From positions 44,166-108,165 of the forward strand of contig CAMYAE010000005.1 of NCBI GenBank assembly GCA_947253655.1: a DNA stretch of 64,000 bases. The letters run 5' to 3'. The DNA is from an uncultured Bacteroidales bacterium (lineage in GTDB: Bacteria > Bacteroidota > Bacteroidia > Bacteroidales > UBA932). The position numbers and the translations under genes are program-made. Positions 42,694 to 51,171 of the stretch are shown here, one piece after another. Below the pieces are notes generated by a model. The model ran no database searches, had not been told where the DNA came from, and worked only from the letters and a program-made list of their open reading frames with translations. Positions within the stretch are counted from its first letter, which is position 1, and every line of letters starts with the position of its first letter.

Positions 42694-44364
42694 ATGAAAA
42701 GACTAATCAGATATTTAGTGATATTGCTCTCGGCAATGTCACTGTCTTCGATTGTCAGTGCTCAGGAAATTAGAGATGTCTCCACTACCGTAAAGCTCCG
42801 GAAAGACGGGTCGGCCATAATTACGCAAGTATGGGACGTTACCGTCGTAAGCGGAACTGAATGGTATATGCCGATTACCAATCTCAAGAATATGTATATA
42901 TCCGACTTTACCGTATTCGAAGACGGAGTTGAATATATTAATGAGGGGCGTGATTGGGATGTGGACCTCTCCCTTTCCGAGAAGGAAGGGCGTTGTGGCA
43001 TCGTCGAAAAATCCGATGGCGTAGAGCTGTGCTGGGGGCAGGGAAGTTATGGCGACCATGTATGGACGTCTTCCTACCATATCACAGGGCTTGTGCAGTC
43101 CTTGAGCGACTATGACGCATTCAACCATCAATTCGTCAATCCTGACCTTGTGGCTCCTCCACAGCATGTAAGTCTGACTATTATTAACGAAACGGGAGGC
43201 CCCGAATGGACCTCGGACAATACAAAGGTCTGGGGTTTCGGATTTGAGGGAAATATAAATGTGACGGACGGCAGGATTATAGCGGAATCCACCGAAGAAT
43301 TTGTGAGCAAATCTTCAGTAATAGCCATGGTGCGGTTTGACAAAGGTCTGTTCGAGCCTGAAATAAGCCGGGACATGTCCTTTGATGAGATGAAAGACAA
43401 GGCCTTTACGGGCAGCTCCTACGAAAATGCCGGAGTGACGGCTTCGGACTGGTTTTACATTATCTGCATATCGCTCATTATTCTTTTTGGCCTCTTCTCC
43501 TTATTGTGGATGCTGATACAAATTGCCCTTGGTAACAAATTCAAGACATCCATGTTCGGGGTTAGAAAGATAAAAGGGTGGTATAGGGATACGCCTCTTG
43601 ACGGAAGCATAGAGGCCGCCTGGTACGTATGGTCAAAAGGATTTAGATTTAAGAGCGAAGCCAAACCGGCGAATCTGGTCGGAGCATATTTTCTTAAATG
43701 GATACTGAACGGCGCCGTCACTGTAATAAAGGATCCGAAAAAGCCTAAGAGAGTTTCATTAAAGTTCAGCGAAGATGCTGAATTGAGTACCGGCCCGGAA
43801 GAGAAACTCTACAAAATGGCGATGACCGCAAGCGGGGACAATATCTTGGAGTCGAGGGAATTCAAGGCATGGTCCAAGCAGAATTACGAAAGAATAACCG
43901 ATTGGCCTGATACTGTAGAAAATGAAGGGTTCAACTTTCTATATAAAAAAGGCTATAATAAAGGCAAGGTCTGGAGCGAGGAGGGACAGATAGAGATGCG
44001 GCATGTTATAGAGTTCCGCAATTTCTTGAATGATTTTACCTTAGCTTCTGAAAGAGAGGCTGCGGAAGTCGGACTTTGGAAAGATTATATGATATATGCT
44101 CAGATGTTCGGCATAGCAGAAAAGGTTGCAAAGCAATTCAGCAAGCTCTATCCTGACATTATGCAGGAATGTGCAAGTTCAATAGGACTTGACGCTTCAG
44201 ATTTGCTGGCCATAGTGCTGATAAACAACAGTATGACTTCTAACGCATTCGCTTCTGCCATTGTCAAGAGCACCCGTGCGGCTGCTGAAGGTCTTGGAGG
44301 AGGTACCTCGTTCGGTGGTGGCGGCGGATTCTCAGGTGGCGGATTCGGAGGAGGAAGCAGATAA
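42694..44364 (+). CDS. DUF2207 domain membrane protein
   Basis: 556 residues. A signal peptide (LVILLSAMSLSSIVSA) is followed by an extracytoplasmic DUF2207 domain (residues about 22-240: VSTTVKLRKDGSAIITQVWDV), one membrane segment near 255-275 (FYIICISLIILFGLFSLLWML), a cytoplasmic or peripheral domain, and a Gly/Ser/Phe-rich C terminus (GGGGGFSGGGFGGGS). Such glycine-rich tails are usual in this family. Role unknown; LemA and DUF2207 proteins are commonly encoded together. The last 33 bases overlap the convergent lpxB. Confidence 0.88.
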   Translation: MKRLIRYLVILLSAMSLSSIVSAQEIRDVSTTVKLRKDGSAIITQVWDVTVVSGTEWYMPITNLKNMYISDFTVFEDGVEYINEGRDWDVDLSLSEKEGRCGIVEKSDGVELCWGQGSYGDHVWTSSYHITGLVQSLSDYDAFNHQFVNPDLVAPPQHVSLTIINETGGPEWTSDNTKVWGFGFEGNINVTDGRIIAESTEEFVSKSSVIAMVRFDKGLFEPEISRDMSFDEMKDKAFTGSSYENAGVTASDWFYIICISLIILFGLFSLLWMLIQIALGNKFKTSMFGVRKIKGWYRDTPLDGSIEAAWYVWSKGFRFKSEAKPANLVGAYFLKWILNGAVTVIKDPKKPKRVSLKFSEDAELSTGPEEKLYKMAMTASGDNILESREFKAWSKQNYERITDWPDTVENEGFNFLYKKGYNKGKVWSEEGQIEMRHVIEFRNFLNDFTLASEREAAEVGLWKDYMIYAQMFGIAEKVAKQFSKLYPDIMQECASSIGLDASDLLAIVLINNSMTSNAFASAIVKSTRAAAEGLGGGTSFGGGGGFSGGGFGGGSR

Positions 44365-45528
44365 ATCGGAGTTTAATTCCCTTATCATAGCCTCGGCAAT
44401 TTTTGTCGAGGCTCCTTTTTCTCCCAATGCCTTGCGTATCAGGCCATATTCTTCAATCATTCCGTTTCGGTATTCTTCATCTTCTATAAGTCTTCTGACT
44501 TCGGAATATAGGTTTTCCGGAGTGAAATAGTATTGCATAAGCTCTTTGAATGCCTTTCGCCCCAATATAAGGTTGCCAAGACTGATATATTCGATTTTGA
44601 TTATCCGCTTTCCTACATTGAAATTGAAGGCTGTGCCGGAGTAGGCTACAACCTGAGGTGTGCCTATAAGGCAGGTCTCCAAAGAAGCAGTTCCGGAATT
44701 GACGACAGCAGCAGCGGCATATTTGATGACCCTGTGCGTGTCGTTGAAAACTACCTTCAGCCAATCTTCCCGTCCTTTCAGATACGGCTCATAGTCCGAC
44801 AGCGAGCGAGAGGGTGCCCCGGCTACAATAAATCTGAAATCCGAATATCGGGAATCGCTTTTAAGCATATCGGCGAACTTCGCGCATACAGGCATCATCG
44901 CGCTGACCTCTCCCTTTCTTGAGCCTGCCAGAATGGCAATGTAAGGCTTGTCTTGTAGCCCCGTCTCTTTGAAGAAGCCCTCACGGCTGCCCTGAAGCGA
45001 CGGAGAAGAATCTATGGCATCTATAATCGGATTGCCTTCATAAATATATGGAACACCTTTTCTCTCGAAATATGCTTTTTCAAAAGGGAAGACTATAAAG
45101 AGCTTGTCCACATACTTTTTCAATTTCCTTATCCGGCTTTCCCTCGAAGCCCACACTTTCGGTGCTATGTAATAGAACACCTTATAACCGTGTTTATGGG
45201 CAAATTCTGCAATCCTGAAATTGAAGCCCGGATAATCTATCAGTATAACGACATCAGGCTTCCACCGTTCTATGTCATTGCAGCATTCCTTTATCCTGCG
45301 CATATAATGACCGGCTTTGATAAGCACCTGAGAGAAGCCAATTATCGCATCTTCATGATAGTCATGTACGAGGGCCGAGCCCCCCTGGTGTTGCCTGTAT
45401 ACCGAATCCATAAGCTCGCCGCCCCAATACCGGCAGTCGGCCTGCACATCGGCGGCATAGAGCCCTTTCATAAGATTTGAGCCGTGCATGTCTCCGGAAG
45501 CTTCTCCGGCTATAAGATAATACTTCAT
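44332..45528 (-). CDS. lpxB: Lipid-A-disaccharide synthase
   Basis: GT19 glycosyltransferase joining lipid X and UDP-diacylglucosamine to form the lipid A disaccharide. It has the N-terminal LIAGEASGDMHGSNLMKGL, the membrane-associating segment VFYYIAPKVWASRESRI, LAGSRKGEVSAMMP, and the donor-binding region AAAVVNSGTASLETCLIGTPQVVAY. I start it at the ATG at 45528 (398 residues), immediately after the surE stop; the longer frame from 45561 would overlap surE. Its end overlaps the DUF2207 gene by 33 bases. Confidence 0.95.
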   Translation of the reverse strand: MKYYLIAGEASGDMHGSNLMKGLYAADVQADCRYWGGELMDSVYRQHQGGSALVHDYHEDAIIGFSQVLIKAGHYMRRIKECCNDIERWKPDVVILIDYPGFNFRIAEFAHKHGYKVFYYIAPKVWASRESRIRKLKKYVDKLFIVFPFEKAYFERKGVPYIYEGNPIIDAIDSSPSLQGSREGFFKETGLQDKPYIAILAGSRKGEVSAMMPVCAKFADMLKSDSRYSDFRFIVAGAPSRSLSDYEPYLKGREDWLKVVFNDTHRVIKYAAAAVVNSGTASLETCLIGTPQVVAYSGTAFNFNVGKRIIKIEYISLGNLILGRKAFKELMQYYFTPENLYSEVRRLIEDEEYRNGMIEEYGLIRKALGEKGASTKIAEAMIRELNSDLSASSSESAT

Positions 45529-45529
45529 T

Positions 45530-46363
45530 TTAGAAATCGATATTGAAACCTTCCTTTTCAAGTTCAGCTACTTCCGCCTTGTCGGTCGTGACGATGTTAT
45601 GCGGAACAACGGAGATATAGCCCTTGTTCATATATAGGTTGTCCGCTTTTTTCGATGAGAAATCGTAGTCCATATAGTCCCCGGACATCATATAAAGTTT
45701 TTCCCCCTCTTCGGGAGCTTTATATGAAAGTTTGTCTACTGCAAATCCGAATTTCTTCAAGACCTCTGGATCCCAATCCTGAAATTCACGCACCCATTTG
45801 CCGAGACCCATTTCGCAGACCCTGACTCCTTTTATCTCGCTTATGTCGGAGACCGCAGGAAAGTTGATGTTGTAGTACATTCCAAACCTGTTTTTCCGTG
45901 CGGAAATTTTCTCAATCAGTTTTGGCAGGAAATGTCTAACTGCCGTGAAATCCGCATCTGCAGACATGGAGTTAAGCGACACCCCGACGGCAGGTATTCC
46001 GTTGAGGGCAGCTTCTTCTGCTGCACCGAGGGTCCCGGAATAGCAGGCGGCAGTAGAGGCATTGGAACCGTGGTTGATGCCGCTGACCAGCAGATCAGGC
46101 AGCCTATCTTCAAAAAGGTAATTTATTGCGAATTTGACGCAGCTTGCAGGTGTGGCGTCAAGATAGGTGCGTCTTACTCCCTCCGATTCGCCGAAATCTT
46201 TGAAAGCAACGGGCCGGAGCCCCAATGAGACGGCAGTGCTCATTCCCGATTGGTGGAATTTAGGGGCAACTACCGTTATCATGCCAAAATGGCGCATAAT
46301 ATCTATAAGAGTATCAAGTCCTTTGGCCTGAAAACCGTCATCATTTGTCAGAAGTATGTTCAT
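45530..46363 (-). CDS. surE: 5'/3'-nucleotidase SurE
   Basis: Metal-dependent nucleotidase acting on nucleoside monophosphates, linked to stationary-phase survival. The N terminus LLTNDDG (Asp8, Asp9) holds the metal site; VSGINHGSNASTAACYSGTLG and AAEEAALNGIPAVGVSL are the remaining signatures. The length of 277 residues is normal. It is the first gene of a surE-lpxB unit with a 1-base gap, so nucleotide salvage and lipid A synthesis share a transcript here. Confidence 0.95.
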   Translation of the reverse strand: MNILLTNDDGFQAKGLDTLIDIMRHFGMITVVAPKFHQSGMSTAVSLGLRPVAFKDFGESEGVRRTYLDATPASCVKFAINYLFEDRLPDLLVSGINHGSNASTAACYSGTLGAAEEAALNGIPAVGVSLNSMSADADFTAVRHFLPKLIEKISARKNRFGMYYNINFPAVSDISEIKGVRVCEMGLGKWVREFQDWDPEVLKKFGFAVDKLSYKAPEEGEKLYMMSGDYMDYDFSSKKADNLYMNKGYISVVPHNIVTTDKAEVAELEKEGFNIDF

Positions 46364-46402
46364 TGTATCGTTTAAATGAATAAAAGTCCGTCTTTTCCTT
46401 TA

Positions 46403-46410
46403 CAAAGATA
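46403..46410 (-). promoter_or_regulatory. -7 promoter element for surE-lpxB
   Basis: TATCTTTG on the minus strand, 39 bases before the surE ATG. Confidence 0.5.
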
Positions 46411-46431
46411 TGGAATTTAACTTTTTTTTGG

Positions 46432-46439
46432 TAATTTTG
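46432..46439 (+). promoter_or_regulatory. -7 promoter element for gapA
   Basis: TAATTTTG, giving a leader of about 70 bases before the gapA ATG at 46516; divergent from surE. Confidence 0.5.
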
Positions 46440-46515
46440 CACTGCTTTTGCAGTAATTACTGCGATTTAATGTTAGTGTGTATAATTTGTTTAACTTTCA
46501 ATAAATTTATTTAAA

Positions 46516-47514
46516 ATGGTAAAACTTGGTATTAACGGATTTGGCCGTATCGGCCGTATGGTATTCCGTTCAGCAGTGGAGAATTTCCCTCATGATATTG
46601 AAGTAGTTGGTATTAACGACCTTCTTGATCCGGAGTATCTTGCATATATGCTGAAATTCGATTCAGTTCATGGTCCGTTCAAAGGTGAAGTGTCTGTTGA
46701 AGGCAGCACACTTATTGTCAACGGCAAGAAAATTCGTCTTACAGCCGAAATGGATCCTGCCAACCTCAAATGGAACGAAGTGGGAGCAGAAATCGTGGTT
46801 GAGTCTACCGGTCTTTTCCTGACTGACGAAAAGGCTCGTAAACACATCACCGCAGGTGCAAAGAAGGTGATTATGTCAGCTCCTTCAAAGGACGATACAC
46901 CGATGTTCGTTTATGGCGTTAATGACAAGACCTATGCAGGTCAGGACATTATCTCCAATGCTTCTTGCACAACCAACTGTCTTGCTCCTATCTCAAAGGT
47001 GCTTAATGACAAATTCGGCATTGTTCGTGGTCTTATGACAACCGTACACGCTGCAACAGCCACCCAGAAGACGGTTGACGGCCCTTCAAAGAAAGATTGG
47101 AGAGGCGGTCGCGGTATTCTTGAGAACATTATCCCGTCTTCAACAGGTGCAGCAAAGGCAGTAGGCAAGGTGCTTCCTGAGCTTAATGGCAAGCTGACAG
47201 GTATGTCTCTCCGCGTTCCTACATCAGACGTTTCTTTCGTTGACCTGACGGTTGAGCTTGCAAAGCCTACCTCTTACGAGGAGATTTGCGCTGCCATGAA
47301 AGAGGCTTCAAAAGGCGAACTCAAAGGCGTACTCGGTTACACCAGCGATGCAGTTGTGTCTACCGATTTCCGTAACGACCCTCGTACATCTATCTTCGAT
47401 GAGAAAGCCGGTATCCAGCTCGATCCTACATTCGTAAAGGTTTGCGCATGGTACGACAATGAGTGGGGCTATTCCAACAAGGTGCTCGAAATGGCACGGG
47501 TTATCGCTAAGTAA
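46516..47514 (+). CDS. gapA: Glyceraldehyde-3-phosphate dehydrogenase
   Basis: Glycolytic enzyme oxidising glyceraldehyde 3-phosphate with NAD+. The N terminus KLGINGFGRIGRMVFR is the dinucleotide motif; the active site SNASCTTNCLAP has the catalytic Cys151; the C terminus ends WYDNEWGYSNKVLEMA. 332 residues, class I. Codon choice here is cleaner than in neighbours (for example frequent CGT and GGT), consistent with high expression. It has its own promoter and a good terminator, so it is monocistronic. Confidence 0.97.
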   Translation: MVKLGINGFGRIGRMVFRSAVENFPHDIEVVGINDLLDPEYLAYMLKFDSVHGPFKGEVSVEGSTLIVNGKKIRLTAEMDPANLKWNEVGAEIVVESTGLFLTDEKARKHITAGAKKVIMSAPSKDDTPMFVYGVNDKTYAGQDIISNASCTTNCLAPISKVLNDKFGIVRGLMTTVHAATATQKTVDGPSKKDWRGGRGILENIIPSSTGAAKAVGKVLPELNGKLTGMSLRVPTSDVSFVDLTVELAKPTSYEEICAAMKEASKGELKGVLGYTSDAVVSTDFRNDPRTSIFDEKAGIQLDPTFVKVCAWYDNEWGYSNKVLEMARVIAK

Positions 47515-47541
47515 TTCGGACAAACCGATACTTATAATATT

Positions 47542-47567
47542 GGCAGCTCTTTCCGGGCTGCCTTTTT
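47542..47567 (+). terminator. Terminator of gapA
   Basis: Stem GGCAGCTC / GGGCTGCC (one wobble pair) with a 5-base loop, followed by TTTTT, 28 bases after the gapA stop. Confidence 0.8.
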
Positions 47568-47637
47568 ATATTGTATGTAGTGGGCAGCTTCGGCTATGAA
47601 TTAGCAGCGTCTGTCATGCTTTTATATAAACAATTCA

Positions 47638-47645
47638 TATATTTG
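47638..47645 (+). promoter_or_regulatory. -7 promoter element for sdaA
   Basis: TATATTTG, 64 bases before the sdaA ATG. No good -33 partner. Confidence 0.45.
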
Positions 47646-47709
47646 TATTGTGAAATACGGCTTCTGACTGCCCTTGCGGCGAAATCGTATGAATATTAAT
47701 GCTTGTTAA

Positions 47710-48930
47710 ATGAAATCTCTTAAAGAAATTTTCCGAGTAGGAAAAGGACCGTCTTCCAGCCATACGATGGGACCTCAGCATGCTGCCGAGATTTTTCTGG
47801 AAGACTGCGGCAATAATGTAGCCTCATTTGAAGTGACCCTTTACGGCAGCCTTTCGGCGACAGGCAAAGGCCACCTTACCAACGTAGCGATAACCGATGT
47901 GCTTGAAAAGGTCGCTCCTGTGAAGATATTATGGCGTTCCGACATATTTCTGCCATATCATCCTAACGGCATGATGTTCAAGGCATTTGACTCAAAGTCG
48001 AATTTGATCCGCGAATGGACGGTGTATAGCGTAGGAGGCGGAGCCTTGTCCGAGGGCAAGGGAGAGGACGACCGTTTCTATACCCCTGACGTCTACGACA
48101 TGAATCTCTTGTATGACATACAGAGCTGGTGTGAAAAGTATGGAAGAAACTATTGGGAGTACGTGGACAAATGCGAGGGACCTGATATTTGGGATTATCT
48201 GAACGAAATATGGAAAGCCATGCAGCAGTCTGTAGAAAACGGTTTAGAGCATGAGGGTGCTCTGCCAGGGCCGCTAAATCTTCCGAGAAAAGCCCCCATT
48301 TATTATGTCAAGGCTACTGGCTACAAGCAGACCTTGCAGACAAGAGGTCTTGTCTATGCCTACACGCTCGCAGTATGTGAAGAGAATGCTTCCGGAGGCA
48401 CAATAGTAACGGCACCGACCTGCGGCTCAAGCGGAGTTATACCGGGAGTGCTGTATCACCTTGCCAAAGGCCATAATTTCAAGGAAAAACGAATTCTGCA
48501 CGCCTTGGCTACCGCTGGACTTTTCGGTAATGTGGTAAAGACAAACGCGTCCATATCCGGTGCGGAAGTGGGGTGCCAGGGAGAGGTCGGAGTGGCCTGT
48601 GCAATGGCCTCCGCAGCTGCCTGTCAATTATTCGGCGGAACCCCTTCTCAGATTGAATATGCCGCGGAAATGGGGCTTGAACATCATCTCGGCATGACTT
48701 GCGACCCGATTTATGGACTTGTTCAGATTCCTTGCATTGAGAGAAACGCTTTCGCCGCCACGAGATCTCTCGATGCCAATCTGTATGCTGCATTCTCGGA
48801 CGGCAAGCACAGAGTGACTTTTGACCACGTTGTGGAGGTGATGAAGCAGACGGGAAATGATATTCCGTCTTTGTACAAAGAGACCTCGGCAGGAGGACTT
48901 GCCAAAAATTTCGAACTCAATCTCGGATAG
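47710..48930 (+). CDS. sdaA: L-serine ammonia-lyase, single-chain iron-sulfur type
   Basis: Deaminates serine to pyruvate and ammonia with a [4Fe-4S] cluster. The beta-domain comes first (FRVGKGPSSSHTMGPQHAAEIF), then the alpha domain with the cluster cysteines and conserved loops: TAPTCGSSGVIPG, GCQGEVGVACAMASAAACQ, and CDPIYGLVQIPCIERNAFAA. 406 residues, with both domains in one polypeptide. Start ATG at 47710 fits the family N terminus. Monocistronic; it ends 3 bases from the convergent GH25 gene. Confidence 0.95.
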   Translation: MKSLKEIFRVGKGPSSSHTMGPQHAAEIFLEDCGNNVASFEVTLYGSLSATGKGHLTNVAITDVLEKVAPVKILWRSDIFLPYHPNGMMFKAFDSKSNLIREWTVYSVGGGALSEGKGEDDRFYTPDVYDMNLLYDIQSWCEKYGRNYWEYVDKCEGPDIWDYLNEIWKAMQQSVENGLEHEGALPGPLNLPRKAPIYYVKATGYKQTLQTRGLVYAYTLAVCEENASGGTIVTAPTCGSSGVIPGVLYHLAKGHNFKEKRILHALATAGLFGNVVKTNASISGAEVGCQGEVGVACAMASAAACQLFGGTPSQIEYAAEMGLEHHLGMTCDPIYGLVQIPCIERNAFAATRSLDANLYAAFSDGKHRVTFDHVVEVMKQTGNDIPSLYKETSAGGLAKNFELNLG

Positions 48931-48933
48931 AAT

Positions 48934-49842
48934 TTATCTTATCTTTACGACATTCAGGTCTACATAACCCTTTATTCCATACACTACAGCCCTGTCGGTG
49001 AACTGCCAATAGGTCCAGTCCTCCCGTTCAGGCTGTGGAACTCCGTAGTGAGCCACCCAAAGCGGATAGGCTGACACTATGTCTTCGTACAATATCTCTT
49101 TGGAAAACTTTTCCGAAGTATATATAATCGGCTTGCGCCCGTATTCTTCGGTTACTACTTTCAGCCATACGGACAATTTGTCGTTCAACTCTTTACTGGT
49201 GCAGCCTGAATGGATAGTCTCCACATCTACCACCGGAGGGAGGTCAATGTGGCGGAGTTCTCCTACCGCTTCTATGAAATTTTTGGCTTGAAGATAGGGA
49301 TCCTTTGATGACCTGAAGAAATGGTAGGCTCCCCGGGCATAATTGCGTTTCCCGGCTTCTGCCCAGTTATTTACGAAATTCTTGTCTCGAAGCTCTTCGC
49401 CCTCAGTGGCCTTTATAAAGACAAAGGCTATGGGATACATATCACTCGCGGCCTTTACTGACCTGACAGTCTTGCCGGAACTGCTTACAAGCACTTTAAG
49501 AGAATCCCATATAGGCTCGCCCTGATTATGATGTGAGATGTCTATTCCAAATCTATAGCTTCCTACGGGCACTTTTGCTCCATATTCACTGTCGATTTTG
49601 TAGAAAAGCGGTATGGCTATCAGGCAAATGACCGATATGGCCAATATCAGCATTTGTCCGGAGCTGATTCTGACGACTTTCTGTTTGGTCTTCCGTGGCC
49701 TTACAGGTTTTTTGCGTTGAATTGGGCGTTTGCCGGCCGAAGTCGCTTTCTTCCTTTCGGAGGCTCCGGCCGTTATCTTTCTTGAAGGTGTTTTCTTCCG
49801 GGCTGTTCCGGAAGGGGTAGTATTATTTGCTTTTTTAGCCAA
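48934..49842 (-). CDS. Membrane-anchored GH25 lysozyme-family protein
   Basis: Predicted N-acetylmuramidase. Residues 1-60 are strongly basic (Lys, Arg, Thr, Ser), then one membrane helix (about 62-82, SGQMLILAISVICLIAIPLFY), then the GH25 domain: FGIDISHHNQGEPIWDSL with the first Asp, FVFIKATEG, ARGAYHFFR, and VVDVETIHSG with the Asp-x-Glu pair. The C terminus ends with WTYWQFTDRAVVYGIKGYVDLN. 302 residues. The basic cytoplasmic tail is long for this family. Which envelope bond it cuts is inferred from the family only. Confidence 0.9.
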   Translation of the reverse strand: MAKKANNTTPSGTARKKTPSRKITAGASERKKATSAGKRPIQRKKPVRPRKTKQKVVRISSGQMLILAISVICLIAIPLFYKIDSEYGAKVPVGSYRFGIDISHHNQGEPIWDSLKVLVSSSGKTVRSVKAASDMYPIAFVFIKATEGEELRDKNFVNNWAEAGKRNYARGAYHFFRSSKDPYLQAKNFIEAVGELRHIDLPPVVDVETIHSGCTSKELNDKLSVWLKVVTEEYGRKPIIYTSEKFSKEILYEDIVSAYPLWVAHYGVPQPEREDWTYWQFTDRAVVYGIKGYVDLNVVKIR

Positions 49843-49862
49843 TATTTGTTATATTTATTATA

Positions 49863-49870
49863 CAAAAATA
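49863..49870 (-). promoter_or_regulatory. -7 promoter element for the GH25 gene
   Basis: TATTTTTG on the minus strand, 20 bases before the ATG. Confidence 0.4.
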
Positions 49871-49905
49871 GTAAATTAGCATCACTCATTAAAACTTTAT
49901 TTATT

Positions 49906-50445
49906 ATGGAATTAAAAGGATCAAAAACAGAGAAAAACCTTCAGCAGGCTTTTGCCGGTGAGTCTCAGGCTCACGCCAAGTACCAATACTATGCTTCCAA
50001 GGCTAAGAAAGACGGCTATGTGCAGATAGGAAACCTTTTCGAAGAAACAGCCATCAACGAGAAAGAGCATGCCAAAATATGGTTCAAATTGCTTCACGGC
50101 GGTGAAATTCCAACAACAGAATTGAATCTTGAAGATGCGGCTGCCGGCGAGAACTACGAATGGACAGATATGTATGCCGGTTTTGCCAAGACGGCGAAAG
50201 AGGAGGGCTTCGATGAAATCGCCTATCTTTTTGGAAGTGTGGCCGCCATTGAGAAAGTTCACGAAGAACGTTACCGCAAACTGATTGAGAACATCAAAGG
50301 TGGAGCGGTTTTCTCAAGGGATAAGGATATGATTTGGGAGTGTGCCAACTGCGGTCACATCGTTGTCGGCAAAAAAGCTCCTGAAATGTGCCCTGTATGC
50401 AAGCACCCTAAGAGCTATTTCCAGATAAAGGCGGACAATTTCTAA
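49906..50445 (+). CDS. rbr: Rubrerythrin
   Basis: Peroxide-scavenging di-iron protein of anaerobes. The ferritin-like domain has the two iron-binding halves (QQAFAGESQAHAKYQYYA, ETAINEKEHAKIWFKLL; FGSVAAIEKVHEERY), and the C-terminal rubredoxin domain has CANCGHIV and CPVCKHPKSYF. I start at the ATG at 49906 (179 residues); the frame reaches 49846 but the family begins with MELKGSKTEKNL. It converges with pssA, overlapping it by 4 bases. Confidence 0.95.
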   Translation: MELKGSKTEKNLQQAFAGESQAHAKYQYYASKAKKDGYVQIGNLFEETAINEKEHAKIWFKLLHGGEIPTTELNLEDAAAGENYEWTDMYAGFAKTAKEEGFDEIAYLFGSVAAIEKVHEERYRKLIENIKGGAVFSRDKDMIWECANCGHIVVGKKAPEMCPVCKHPKSYFQIKADNF

Positions 50446-51167
50446 AAAGAGGGGAATAGTCTGAAAATCAAATTCATCAGAATATAGACAACAAAGGTCA
50501 GCAGGACTGTAACAGACCAGTTCAATCCGGCTACCACAACTATAATGACGAGGATGGCAATAATCGAAAGAAATGCCGTCCTCTTTATTTTTGCACCTTC
50601 TGTCACCGTCTTGCCTTTCCCGAATTTCATCGAGAACATCGGGATCTCGCTTACCATAAGAGCCGAAAGTATTATTGCGACAGCCGGGAGAAACCATACG
50701 CTTCCTGCCAATGATGTCAGCCACGATTTAGGAATTGCCGCAGCATAGTATGCAAGCGAGCCGCAAATCATTGCCGATGAAGGGGTTGCAAGACCGATAA
50801 AGTCATTTCCCTGCCTTTTATCCACATTGAATTTGGCAAGCCTTAGGGCTGAAAATACAGCAACTGCAAGTGTCATCCATTTCATTATTGAGCCTGCTCC
50901 CGAATTATCCATTGTCTTGAAAAGCATCAGAGACGGCAGAACTCCGAAACTGACCATGTCGGAGAGGGAATCCAATTCTTTTCCTATGTCGGAATAGGCG
51001 TTCAGCATCCTGGCTGCAAATCCGTCAAGGAAATCGAATATTGCTGCCGCAATCATCATAAGGAAGGCGTATTCAATATATCCTTCAAATGTGAAAATCA
51101 CCCCGACAACCCCACATAAGAGGTTCAGCGAGGTGATTGTATTAGGGATAAACTTAACTGCTTTCAT
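50442..51167 (-). CDS. pssA: CDP-diacylglycerol--serine O-phosphatidyltransferase
   Basis: Integral membrane CDP-alcohol phosphatidyltransferase making phosphatidylserine. The class signature DGFAARMLNAYSDIGKELDSLSD (positions about 47-69: D-G-x2-A-R-x8-G-x3-D-x3-D) is complete; the rest is helices. The start KFIPNTITSLNLLCGV is typical. 241 residues. It links CdsA and Psd of this window into a full phosphatidylethanolamine route. It lies 4 bases after the peptidase gene. Confidence 0.95.
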   Translation of the reverse strand: MKAVKFIPNTITSLNLLCGVVGVIFTFEGYIEYAFLMMIAAAIFDFLDGFAARMLNAYSDIGKELDSLSDMVSFGVLPSLMLFKTMDNSGAGSIMKWMTLAVAVFSALRLAKFNVDKRQGNDFIGLATPSSAMICGSLAYYAAAIPKSWLTSLAGSVWFLPAVAIILSALMVSEIPMFSMKFGKGKTVTEGAKIKRTAFLSIIAILVIIVVVAGLNWSVTVLLTFVVYILMNLIFRLFPSF

Positions 51168-51171
51168 TAAA

